A DNA stretch of 64,000 nt, from contig CAKZLE010000020.1 of NCBI GenBank assembly GCA_937125225.1, positions 478,053 to 542,052 of the forward strand, in the 5' to 3' direction. The notes under the pieces were generated by a model, which saw only the letters and a program-made list of their open reading frames with translations, was not told where the DNA came from and ran no database searches. This DNA comes from an uncultured Spirochaetia bacterium. Lineage in GTDB: Bacteria > Spirochaetota > Spirochaetia > CAKZLE01. Position 1 is the first letter of the stretch. Every line of letters starts with the position of its first letter. Of this stretch, positions 53,424-63,100 are shown one piece after another. The translations under genes were made by a program, and so were the position numbers.

Positions 53424-53438
53424 TGCACACAGTGTGCA
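53424..53438. promoter_or_regulatory. Operator palindrome of the RND operon
   Basis: Perfect 7-1-7 palindrome TGCACAC-A-GTGTGCA at the predicted transcription start, a repressing position. A related site lies ahead of the TetR gene. Confidence 0.75.
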
Positions 53439-53493
53439 GTAAGTAAAATAATAGTGTAATATATGTGTATTACGTGCAACAGGAGTTGAATCA

Positions 53494-56157
53494 GTGAAAA
53501 GAATACTACAGAAACCTTGGGTCATCATAACGGTGGTTCTCCTAATAACGGTTTTCATGGGGTTACAGCTTCCTAACATCGTTCTCGATAACGATGTTAA
53601 GATCTATTTCCCCGAAGACCATGAATCCTATATCAGGATGCAGGATCTCGATGACACCTTCGAATCTCAGATCATGCTCGATATTTGCCTCACGAACCCT
53701 GACGGGTCATTCATCGAACCTGAGGTCCTTTCGGTCATTCAGGAGATCACCTCAGGATCAGAGGATCTTGATCATGTTGATGGTGTGACGTCGATCGTCA
53801 ATGCCGACTTCCCTGATGGGAGTGTAGATGGAATGATCGTTGAATCCCTTGTCCCTGAGGGATTCACCGGTACTGCAGAAGAGTTGGCACAGCTGAAGTG
53901 GAAGCTTCAGGATTGGCCAGATATGTATGAGAACAGTCTCTATTCAGAGGACTTCAAGACTACTCAGATCCTATTGACTATCGATGAGGATATAAACGAA
54001 GAGCAGATGAGTATCCTCTACTATGAGGTCATGGATCTTGTAGAGGGCTATGATGATCTTGATATCAGAGTAGCAGGAGACCCTGTCCTCACAGAGAAGG
54101 CCAAAGAGTTCATGTACTCGGACCTGTCCTCTTTGATACCACTGGTCATTTTGGTGCTCCTGATCTGTCTGTATCTCTCCTTCCATAGCCTAGGAGGAAC
54201 ATTGTTGCCAATGATCACCGTAATGGTGACTACCATCTGGACGGTGGCTCTGATGTCATTGTTTGATTTCTCCTTCACGGTTGTCTCAACGTGTCTGCCT
54301 GTATTGATCATAGCGATAGGTAGTGCCTATGGTATCCATGTACTCAACCATTACTATGCACAGAGAAGGGCAAGCAAGGGTAAGCTCTCTATGGAAGCAC
54401 ATAGAGATATCGTTGCTGATTCAGTCAAACATGTCTTCAAGCCGGTACTACTTGCAGGCTTCACTACTGTTGTAGGTTTCTCTTCGATCATGACAAGTCC
54501 AATCGGTCCTCTGAAGGCCTTCGGACTATTCTCCTCTATAGGAGTCTTCATAGCCCTAGTCCTCTCTCTGACCTTTATTCCAGCTCTTGTTATCGTGAGT
54601 TATCGTGAGAATGAGAAGAACCTTTCAAAGAAGATCCAAGAGAGAAAGACTCGACGTCAGCAGCTCTCCCACAAGAGAATGGAAAATGTCTACGATAAGG
54701 TGTCGAGTCACACCGGTGCGATCATAGCAATCACTGTCGTAGTGTTGGTTGCCTCGTTCGTAGGTCTCAACCATATGAATATCGAGAGTGCCCTCATAGA
54801 GTATTTCCCTAAGGATTCATCGATCAGAGTCGATAGTGATTATATCAGTGAGAACTTAGCGGGTACCAATACTTTCAATGTCGTCATCAGCGGTGATGAT
54901 CCTACTGATGTCATCGATCCTGCAGTATTGAGCGAGATGGACGGACTCAAAGAGTATCTCTTAGCAGAACATGAGGCTATTGGAAAGATCATCAGCTACA
55001 GTGATTTCATCAAACGAATGAACCAGATCATGAACTTCCCGGTAGAGGCTCTTTCTGAAGATCTCGATGACTCCTATTCTATGGATATGGATATGGATAT
55101 GGGGATTGAAGACGACTCCTTCTCAAGCTTCTTTACTGATGATTCTGCAGAGACCACCTCCTTCTTCGATGAAGAAGAGCGTGTCGTCGACACTGATTCA
55201 GCCGATAGTGAAGGGACCTTTAGCACCATTGCTCTTGATACCCAACTCACTTGGGCTGGGTTCGTATCGCTCACAAGAGATATCGTACAGGAGAATAGTG
55301 GGAAAGAGCTCAGTATTGATCAGTTAGCCACTGAGATCGCTAAGGCCTGCAACTATCGAGGAATGGCCTACTATGAGATCCCTGAAGACCCTGCGAAGTA
55401 TCCTGTAGATACCACAGAGGAACTCAAGAATCTTATTTCACAGTACCTGTTACTCTATTCAGGCTCCCTAGATGCCTACTCAGATGATATTCTTGAGCCA
55501 AACTCGGTACGTATGCTCATTCAGATCACATCCTATGATACCGCTGTAGTGGCAGCGATCATCGATGATGTTAATGCCTATGCTGCGCAGCACTTCCCAG
55601 AGAATATTACCGTGGAGAATACCGGCCTTGGTGAGATGACTAGTGTCCTCACCGATATGGTCACCGGTTCACAGATCAAGAGCCTTCTTACTGCCCTTGT
55701 TGCGGTATTCCTGATCGTCTCCATTGCCTACAGATCACCGGTAGCAGGGATCTTCGGGGTCATCCCCCTATCATTATCGATCCTGATCAACTTCGGTATC
55801 ATGGGTGCTTTCGGTATCAACCTCGATATGGTCACTTCCCTGATTGCCTCTATAGCGATCGGAGTCGGAGTAGACTATACCATCCATTTCATCAGTTGCT
55901 ATAAGAGCGAAAGGCTTCTTTCTAAAGACCTTGATGAGGTGACAAGACGTACGGTCTTGAGTACCGGAAAGGCTATCATCACCAATGCAGTATCAGTCGG
56001 ATTGGGATTCGCGGTCCTGATCTTCAGTCAGTTCATCGTCTTGAGATACATCGGTATCCTCGTTGCGATCATCATGTTCACATCCTCGGTTGCTGCTTTG
56101 ACAGTCCTTCCGGTGATGCTGAATCTGTTCAAGCCCAAGTTCATCAGTAGAACATAA
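53494..56157 (+). CDS. RND/MMPL-family exporter
   Basis: 887 residues from GTG 53494 (AGGAG ahead). Two-fold repeat: helix 1 at 10-28, periplasmic loop to about 205, helices 2-6 to about 370; helix 7 near 410, second loop to about 725, helices 8-12 to the end. Markers are GSAYGIHVLNHYY and GVGVDYTIHFISCYK (family motif in helix 4/10). The second loop carries an acidic, Met-rich insert around 525-575. Such proteins export lipids or hydrophobic compounds using the proton gradient. Operon partners are a LolA-like carrier and an outer-membrane barrel. Confidence 0.92.
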   Translation: MKRILQKPWVIITVVLLITVFMGLQLPNIVLDNDVKIYFPEDHESYIRMQDLDDTFESQIMLDICLTNPDGSFIEPEVLSVIQEITSGSEDLDHVDGVTSIVNADFPDGSVDGMIVESLVPEGFTGTAEELAQLKWKLQDWPDMYENSLYSEDFKTTQILLTIDEDINEEQMSILYYEVMDLVEGYDDLDIRVAGDPVLTEKAKEFMYSDLSSLIPLVILVLLICLYLSFHSLGGTLLPMITVMVTTIWTVALMSLFDFSFTVVSTCLPVLIIAIGSAYGIHVLNHYYAQRRASKGKLSMEAHRDIVADSVKHVFKPVLLAGFTTVVGFSSIMTSPIGPLKAFGLFSSIGVFIALVLSLTFIPALVIVSYRENEKNLSKKIQERKTRRQQLSHKRMENVYDKVSSHTGAIIAITVVVLVASFVGLNHMNIESALIEYFPKDSSIRVDSDYISENLAGTNTFNVVISGDDPTDVIDPAVLSEMDGLKEYLLAEHEAIGKIISYSDFIKRMNQIMNFPVEALSEDLDDSYSMDMDMDMGIEDDSFSSFFTDDSAETTSFFDEEERVVDTDSADSEGTFSTIALDTQLTWAGFVSLTRDIVQENSGKELSIDQLATEIAKACNYRGMAYYEIPEDPAKYPVDTTEELKNLISQYLLLYSGSLDAYSDDILEPNSVRMLIQITSYDTAVVAAIIDDVNAYAAQHFPENITVENTGLGEMTSVLTDMVTGSQIKSLLTALVAVFLIVSIAYRSPVAGIFGVIPLSLSILINFGIMGAFGINLDMVTSLIASIAIGVGVDYTIHFISCYKSERLLSKDLDEVTRRTVLSTGKAIITNAVSVGLGFAVLIFSQFIVLRYIGILVAIIMFTSSVAALTVLPVMLNLFKPKFISRT
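55081..55102 (+). repeat. Hexanucleotide repeat inside the RND gene
   Basis: Three ATGGAT units in a row followed by ATGGGG, encoding Met-Asp repeats in the periplasmic insert. Unit gain or loss would keep the frame. Confidence 0.7.
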
Positions 56158-56186
56158 CAATCAATTACCAATTTTGGAGGAATACT

Positions 56187-56951
56187 ATGAAAAGAATGTT
56201 AAGAAGTGCAGCGATCCTGTTGCTTATCTCCCCGGCACTGTTCGCCGTGACCGGTTTGGAAGTCGCCCAGTCATATCATGATAAGATATTACCCGATACG
56301 ACCCATATGGCTCTGAAGATGGAACTCATCGAGGCCGGAGGGAAGAGTTCTAGTCGTCTCATCGAGGAGTGGGGTATAGAGGATGGAGAGCTTGCCAATA
56401 CCCTCATGGTATTCAGGGCTCCCGCTAGTGTGAAGAATACCCGATTCCTGCAGGTCGAGAACAGTGACAGGGGTGATGATAAATGGATCTATCTCCCAGC
56501 ACTCAAACGAGTTCGTAGGATCGCATCTTCAGAGGGGAGTAAGTCCTTCATGGGTTCAGATGCCTCCTATGATGATATGGAAGATCGTGAGGTGGAAAGA
56601 GATACCCATGAGTTCCTGCGGGAAGAACATACCGGATCTTGGGACTGTTATGTCGTCAAGGCCGTATCAGTCGATCCCGATGATTCCCAATATGGGTATC
56701 GTGTGACCTGGTTCGATAAAGAGTCTTACACACCGGTGAAGATGGAGATGTATGATAAGAAGGATCAACTTCTTAAGGTCCTCACGATAGAACAGATGGA
56801 TAAGGTCGGAACACACTGGACTCCTATGGTCACAGAATACAAGAATGTCCAGACCGGCCATGCTACAAGACTTACGGTCATGAATGTGGAATATGACAAA
56901 CCGATCAACAGTAAGATGTTCACCACACAATACCTCAATACCGGGAGATAA
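56187..56951 (+). CDS. LolA-like outer-membrane lipoprotein-sorting protein
   Basis: 254 residues. Signal peptide ending SPALFA. The mature protein has the LolA-like (PF17131-type) segments IEDGELANTLMVFRAPASVKNTRFL, DDKWIYLPALKRVRRI and SYDDMEDREVERDTHE. Such half-barrel carriers ferry lipid or lipoprotein through the periplasm. Placed between an RND pump and an outer-membrane barrel gene, it most likely carries the pump's substrate between the membranes. GGAGG precedes the ATG; the next gene begins two bases after the stop. Confidence 0.9.
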   Translation: MKRMLRSAAILLLISPALFAVTGLEVAQSYHDKILPDTTHMALKMELIEAGGKSSSRLIEEWGIEDGELANTLMVFRAPASVKNTRFLQVENSDRGDDKWIYLPALKRVRRIASSEGSKSFMGSDASYDDMEDREVERDTHEFLREEHTGSWDCYVVKAVSVDPDDSQYGYRVTWFDKESYTPVKMEMYDKKDQLLKVLTIEQMDKVGTHWTPMVTEYKNVQTGHATRLTVMNVEYDKPINSKMFTTQYLNTGR

Positions 56952-56953
56952 CC

Positions 56954-58318
56954 ATGAAAAAGAAAATACTATGTTCACTGATGATACTTCTAGTAGCTAC
57001 AGGACTGTTCGCTGAAGATTTCTTCTCCTTTGATGATACCGATGGCTTTGGTACAGAATCCGAAGCTGTCTCATCTGTTGAGATCAATGGTTCGGTAGCA
57101 GTACCTGTTAGAGCCTATATCTCCTCTGATGCGATCGATGCAATCGGGGATGTCGAGTCCCTAGATGATACGTTAGAACTCACTCCTGAGATAGGTCTTC
57201 AACTCCATTATGATGGTGCAGATTTTCTCATCCATACCGATGCTACATTAGCACCTCAGGAAGACATGACCACCGAAATGGTTATCAATGAGGCCTATGG
57301 GCAGTATTTTGGTGAGAATATGAGTTTAGAGGCAGGACTCATGAAAGTAGTCTGGGGAAAGGCTGATGAGTATCATGTGGTCGATGTCCTCAACAATGTA
57401 GACCTGACAGAGTTCCTAAGTACCGATTATCTGGCGATGATGGATCCTGAACTGATGGTCAAAGCGAACATCCCCGTAGGAATGTCTGGCCTCTTCGAGG
57501 CTGTCTATGTTCCCGTACTCACTCCCGATAGACTCGCAGAGTCGGGAAGTATCTGGGAGGCAAAAGAGACCAAGACTGAACTCCCAGCAGCGATCACCGC
57601 TCTAGCTACCGCCTATGGTTGTGTGAATGGTGGCCGAGATGTCACAGAGATCGATCTGAACACTCTAGATTATGGACAGGCAGCACTTCACTATACCTCG
57701 ACTGTCGAGGGTCTGGACTATGGGCTTACCTACTATTATGGTTTCAACAAACTCCCTTCGGTGACCGTCACTCCGAATATCGCGGAGAGTTATATAGATT
57801 ACAGTCTATCCTATGACAGGATGCATACTTTTGGTCTTGAGGCAGGATATATTGCCGGCGGTTTCAATCTGAAGGCTGAGGCAGCCTATAATATGACCTA
57901 TGATTTCGCTGGGGATGATACCCATGTCTACAATAACAATGTCACCTGGGTAGCAGGCTTTGATAAAGACCTTCCCATAGGAAACCTGAATATCCAGGAG
58001 ACTGGTACGATCATCCTGGGAAGTGATGGGATCACCTCCGGTGATATCGAATATGATGCAGAGGGTGAATATACAGAGAACCTGATCATAGCTGCTCTTA
58101 CTGACTCCTTCTGTAATGATCGTCTAGATGTGAAACTGGTAGGTTTCTACCATATCGAGGATCAGGATTACGGATTCTATCCTTCCGTAGAGTATGCACC
58201 TTCAGACAATATGAGTGCGACTCTCACCGCACATGTGTTCGGTGGTGAGGAGGATACCCTGTTCGGCCAATATTCAGATAACAATTTCGTCGAGTGTTCA
58301 CTTGACTGGAACTTCTAG
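56954..58318 (+). CDS. Outer-membrane beta-barrel protein of the RND operon
   Basis: 454 residues. Signal peptide ending ATGLFA. An acidic N-terminal stretch precedes a region of alternating amphipathic strands ending in VECSLDWNF, with a terminal aromatic as in Bam-inserted barrels. The type is similar to DUF1302-like or porin barrels; the exact family is uncertain. Probably the outer-membrane end of the export route with the RND and LolA-like proteins. Two bases after the previous stop. Confidence 0.82.
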   Translation: MKKKILCSLMILLVATGLFAEDFFSFDDTDGFGTESEAVSSVEINGSVAVPVRAYISSDAIDAIGDVESLDDTLELTPEIGLQLHYDGADFLIHTDATLAPQEDMTTEMVINEAYGQYFGENMSLEAGLMKVVWGKADEYHVVDVLNNVDLTEFLSTDYLAMMDPELMVKANIPVGMSGLFEAVYVPVLTPDRLAESGSIWEAKETKTELPAAITALATAYGCVNGGRDVTEIDLNTLDYGQAALHYTSTVEGLDYGLTYYYGFNKLPSVTVTPNIAESYIDYSLSYDRMHTFGLEAGYIAGGFNLKAEAAYNMTYDFAGDDTHVYNNNVTWVAGFDKDLPIGNLNIQETGTIILGSDGITSGDIEYDAEGEYTENLIIAALTDSFCNDRLDVKLVGFYHIEDQDYGFYPSVEYAPSDNMSATLTAHVFGGEEDTLFGQYSDNNFVECSLDWNF

Positions 58319-58354
58319 GAAGCTATACATACAGGATCTTATGCCAAAAAGATC

Positions 58355-58400
58355 AAGACCCCCGGCTCTCAATCGGATTGCCGGGGGTCTTCTTCTTTCT
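58355..58400. terminator. Bidirectional terminator after the barrel gene
   Basis: GC-rich 10-bp arms 58357-58366 and 58380-58389 (extendable by AA/TT), 13-base loop, then TTCTTCTTTCT. It separates the RND operon from the convergent hydrogenase operon. Confidence 0.85.
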
Positions 58401-58409
58401 GCTGTCTTG

Positions 58410-60188
58410 CTAGCTAACCGGTTCACGTTCCTTGTATTCGGTATGAAGCAACTTATGGGATATATGACTCAGTGGTTGTTTCAGAAACTCCTTATAGAGG
58501 GTCTCTACTGCAGGGTTATCATGAGATTGTCTCAACTTCTTACCCTCATCCTCTGCATAGATCGCAGCGATTCGTGCCTCTCTGATCTCATTGGTGGTGA
58601 ATCTTGGTTGCCCACCACCTCCGATACAACCCCCAGGGCAGGTCATGATCTCGACAAAGAGGAACTCATCCGGTCGATCCTTGATCCTCTCCATGAGTCT
58701 AGCTGCATTACTGAGTCCGTGAGCCACTGCTACCTTGACCTCAGCCCCTTCGAGGAACTTCCAGTCTTCTACAAGATCCTTCAGTACCACCGCAGCAGTC
58801 TTGATTCCCTCAAGCCCTGCAAGAGGACCTATATGGAGGTCTTCAGTGGGGAGGACCCTTCCAGTCGTTACCGCATAGACAGTTCTCAAGGCTGCCTCCA
58901 TGACTCCCCCTGTGTTCGCGAAGATATCGGCGGCCCCTGAGGAAATACCCATGGGATTATCCATCTGACCATCTGCTAATGAGAGGAAATCTATCCCTGA
59001 CATCTTGATCAGTTTGCCGAGTTCTCGAGTCGTCAGGACATAGTCCACATCCCTCACTCCACTATCGTTCATCTCATCCCGCTGTGCTTCGAACTTCTTC
59101 GCAGTACAGGGCATGATGGAGACGACTGTCATATCTTCCGGTCGTATTCCCATCTTCTGAGCATAGTAGGTCTTAGCGATAGCTCCGAACATCTGTTGAG
59201 GTGACTTACAGGAGGAGATGTTCGGAAGATAATCAGGATAGTTGTACTCTGCGAACTTGATCCAACCTGGAGAACAGCTGGTGAATTGGGGGAGGGCTAC
59301 ATCCTCTTTCCCCAGTACCAATCTGTTCCTCAGTCTTGTCAGGAGTTCTGTTCCCTCCTCCATGATCGTAAGATCTGCTGAGAAGTTGGTATCGAAGACT
59401 CCATCGAATCCCAGTTCTCTCAAAGCGGTGATCATCTTTCCGGTGACCAAAGTCCCAGGTGGTAGGTCAAAGGCCTCTCCCAAGGCGGCCCTGATAGCTG
59501 GAGCAGTCTGAACCACTACGTGTTTTTTCGGATCATCGAGGTCCTTGAGGACGAAGTCTATATGGGATCTCTCAACGATCGCTCCGACTGGACAAACAGC
59601 TGCACATTGACCACATTGTACACAGGCGACACTATCAAGAGGAGAGGTGAACGCTGGTCCGATCGTAGTGTTATACCCACGGTATTGCGGGAAGAGGGCC
59701 CCTACGTTCTGAACCTCATTACAGATCTGTACACATCTTCTACATTTGATACATTTTCCTGCATCCCGATAGAGGGCGGGGGTAGAGTAGTCCATGTATT
59801 GTTCTGTCTTCTCTCCCTCGTATCTGATGCTGTTGATACCAAGCTCTGTGGCAAGTGCTCTGAGTTCACAGTCCTCAGATCTGTCACAGGTGGTACACGC
59901 TCCCTCATGTTCGCTCAAAAGGAGCTCTACGACAGTCTTTCGAGCCTCTCTGACTCTTCTGTTGTTCGTGTGAATGACCATCCCATCCCTGATAGGGGTA
60001 GAGCAGGCTGCCGCTAGGTTCGCCGCTCCCTCTATCTCGACGACACAGACTCTACAGGCACCGGTGGGTTTGAGACTCTCAAGGAAGCAGAGAGTCGGTA
60101 TACGGATCCCCAACTTGTTCGCAGCCTCAAGAATCGTAGTATCGACCGGGACTGTGATGAGTTTTCCATTTATAGATAGACTATGCAT
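58410..60188 (-). CDS. hydA: [FeFe] hydrogenase catalytic subunit HydA/HndD
   Basis: 592 residues from ATG 60188, six bases behind AGGAGG; an ATG two codons earlier abuts that site and is unlikely. N-terminal [2Fe-2S] domain (CFLESLKPTGACRVC), His-ligated [4Fe-4S] (HEGACTTCDRSEDC), two [4Fe-4S] (CIKCRRCVQIC, CVQCGQCAAVC), and the H-cluster motifs L1 TSCSPGW, L2 MPCTAKK and L3 TCPGGCIGGGGQP. Reversible proton reduction to hydrogen. The TSCSPGW form and the HydB/HydC partners point to the NADH-linked or electron-bifurcating type. Overlaps hydB by eight bases. No H-cluster maturation genes in the window. Confidence 0.95.
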   Translation of the reverse strand: MHSLSINGKLITVPVDTTILEAANKLGIRIPTLCFLESLKPTGACRVCVVEIEGAANLAAACSTPIRDGMVIHTNNRRVREARKTVVELLLSEHEGACTTCDRSEDCELRALATELGINSIRYEGEKTEQYMDYSTPALYRDAGKCIKCRRCVQICNEVQNVGALFPQYRGYNTTIGPAFTSPLDSVACVQCGQCAAVCPVGAIVERSHIDFVLKDLDDPKKHVVVQTAPAIRAALGEAFDLPPGTLVTGKMITALRELGFDGVFDTNFSADLTIMEEGTELLTRLRNRLVLGKEDVALPQFTSCSPGWIKFAEYNYPDYLPNISSCKSPQQMFGAIAKTYYAQKMGIRPEDMTVVSIMPCTAKKFEAQRDEMNDSGVRDVDYVLTTRELGKLIKMSGIDFLSLADGQMDNPMGISSGAADIFANTGGVMEAALRTVYAVTTGRVLPTEDLHIGPLAGLEGIKTAAVVLKDLVEDWKFLEGAEVKVAVAHGLSNAARLMERIKDRPDEFLFVEIMTCPGGCIGGGGQPRFTTNEIREARIAAIYAEDEGKKLRQSHDNPAVETLYKEFLKQPLSHISHKLLHTEYKEREPVS

Positions 60189-63100
60189 GAGCATCCTCCT
60201 TTATCTCTTCTCGTATATGTTTACCATAATCACATCTCAGGCATCGATGAGCCTGTCTTTGAGCAACCGGTTCACACCAGGGCTGTTCAACCTCTTCGAA
60301 ATTGTTCTTCCGTCTTTCGATCGGTATCTGGTTTACCGACTCTCGAGTATCGGCACTTGGTTCTTCATCAGGGTCGTAGGTGGTGTCTATAGTTTTCTCA
60401 TATCTCCAGAAGGCATGTTCCTCACCGGTGAGGTAGGAATCGATACCTACTGCACAGCGTTCACCTGCTGCGACTGCATCGATCACTGAAGCAGGTCCAC
60501 TGCTGCAATCTCCTCCTGAGAAGACATGCTTCAGAGAGGTAGCACCTGTTACCGGGTCGGCATAGATGAATTTACTGTCGTTTAATTCCAGTATTGAATC
60601 ACCTAAAGAATTCGAGAGCTCCAGTCGCTGTCCGATGGCCATGATGACCTGATCTGCTGTGATGGTGAACTGTACCTGTCTGTCTGCTTGAGGACGTCTT
60701 CGACCTGATGTATCGAAACCACCTAGCTGCATTCTCAGACAATCTACCCCTATGGCCTTTCCCTCATCATCTTTCTTGATACCGACTGGTTGAGTCAGAC
60801 AGGATATCGTGACACCCTCTTGTAGGGCCTCTGCGATCTCCTCCTCATAGGCAGGCATCTCATAACGGGTCCTTCTATAGATGATCTCTACAGTCTCCGC
60901 TCCTAGCCGTAAGGCGGTTCTCGCCGCATCTACTGCAGCATTACCACCACCGATGATAGCGACATGCTTACCGACCTGCGCCGATCCCCTGATATTGTAT
61001 CTCTGGAGGAAGGGTACTGCCTGGATCACTCCCGTAGCCTCTTCACCTGGTAGTCCAATCGATAATGAATCAGGTGCTCCTAGGGCGATACAGACGGCCT
61101 CGCTGCCATCTTCAAGGAGTGATGAGAGTGTATAGTCTGATCCCATCTTCGTATCGGTGATGATCTCTACCCCCATGTTCTCTATCATTCGGATCTCTCG
61201 TGCTATGGTCTCTCTCGGCAGTCGGTAGGAGGGGATGGTCTGAACGAGCATTCCTCCTGGACGACTAGAGGCCTCGAGTACGGTTGGTCTATAACCGAGT
61301 CGGGCCAAGAAGTAGGCACAGGAGAGGCCTGCAGGTCCAGCTCCGACGATTGTGATCTTTCTCTTCGCATTATCATCATTCTCTCTGACCTCAGGTAACT
61401 GTACGGTCACCTCCTGGTCGACCATGAATCTCTTGATGGAGCGTATAGCCACAGAATCATCCATGCTGCATCTTCTGCACATCTCTTCACAGGTGTGGAA
61501 ACAGACTCGAGCACAGATCGCTGCAAAGGGATTTCGCTCTCGATGGAGCTTCAAGGCCTCTGCATAGCGTCCTTCTCCAACGAGGGAGACGAAACCCGGT
61601 ATATCGACGGCTGCGGGGCAGGCACTCTGGCAAGGTGCTCTTACAAGTCCTGGGCATACTCCAGCTTCACAATGCTTGTCTCTTATGTGAGCCTCATACT
61701 CCGCTCTGAAGTGTCTGATCGTAGAGAGGACTGGATTCGGCGCGGTCTGTCCGAGTCCGCAGAGTGCGGTCTGTCTGATCTGAGTCCCCAGCTCTATGAG
61801 CTTCTCGATATCACCTTCTACACCGTCACCGTCACAGATACGGGTGAGGATCTCAAGCATTCGCTTGGTCCCTACGCGACAGGGAACACATTTTCCACAG
61901 GATTCCTCCTGGACGAACTCCAGAAAGTATCGGGCTACATCAACCATACAGGAGGTGTCATCGAGGATGATCATCCCTCCAGACCCCATGATGGCTCCGA
62001 GTTCTTTGAGATCGTCATAGTCGAGAGGTACTGAAAGATACTCTTTAGGAATACAGCCGCCAGATGGTCCACCGATCTGAGCTGCCTTGAAGGCTCTGTT
62101 CCCTTTGATTCCCCCTCCGATATCGAAGATTATATCACCAAGAGGAGTCCCTATCGGAATCTCTACGAGCCCTGTAGTGTTCACCGCACCAGCTAGAGCA
62201 AAGACTTTAGTCCCTTTACTCTTCTCCGTTCCAAAAGAGCTGTACCACTTTGCAGACTGATCGATGATTGCCGCCACATTCGCATAGGTCTCGACATTAT
62301 TGAGCAGAGTAGGTCTCTCCCAGAGCCCCTTATGTGCAGGGAAGGGTGGTCTTGGTCTGGGCTCTCCACGTTTTCCTTCGATAGAGTGGATGAGAGCAGT
62401 CTCCTCTCCACAGACGAAGGCTCCTGAACCCATTCTGATCTCAAGATCGAAGGAGAATTCGGTCCCCCCGATAGCTTTTCCGAGAAGATTGAGTTCTCTT
62501 GCCTGTTCGATTGCATGCTGTAGTCTTGCGACTGCGAGTGGATACTCTGCACGAACATAGACATATCCCTGATCGGCACCGATGGTATAGGCAGCGATTG
62601 ACATCCCTTCTATGATGCTGTGAGGATCCCCCTCTAGTACACTTCTATCCATGAAGGCACCAGGATCACCCTCGTCTGCATTACACAGTACATACTTATG
62701 CTCACTCTCAACCTCACGGGTGAACTTCCATTTGAGCCAGGTAGGGAATCCCGCACCACCACGACCTTTGATACCTGACTCTCTCATCTCGTTGATGATC
62801 ATCTCACTGTCCATCTCGGTCAATACTTTTACTAGAGCACGATACCCACCTCTTGCAATATAGGCATGTATATCCATAGGATCGATAAGCCCACAGTTTC
62901 TCAAGACGATCCTTTGCTGGGGGGAGAGGAAATCTGATTCGGCTTCATCAAGTAAGGGAATATCTGAACCCTCATTGGTGATCAGGTATTCCAATACGGG
63001 CTGATTATTCTTTAGATGACTCTCAACGATCCTGTTGACCTTGTCTACCGTTATATTCTGGTAGATCGACCCCTCCGGCATGATCTTGACGACAGGACCT

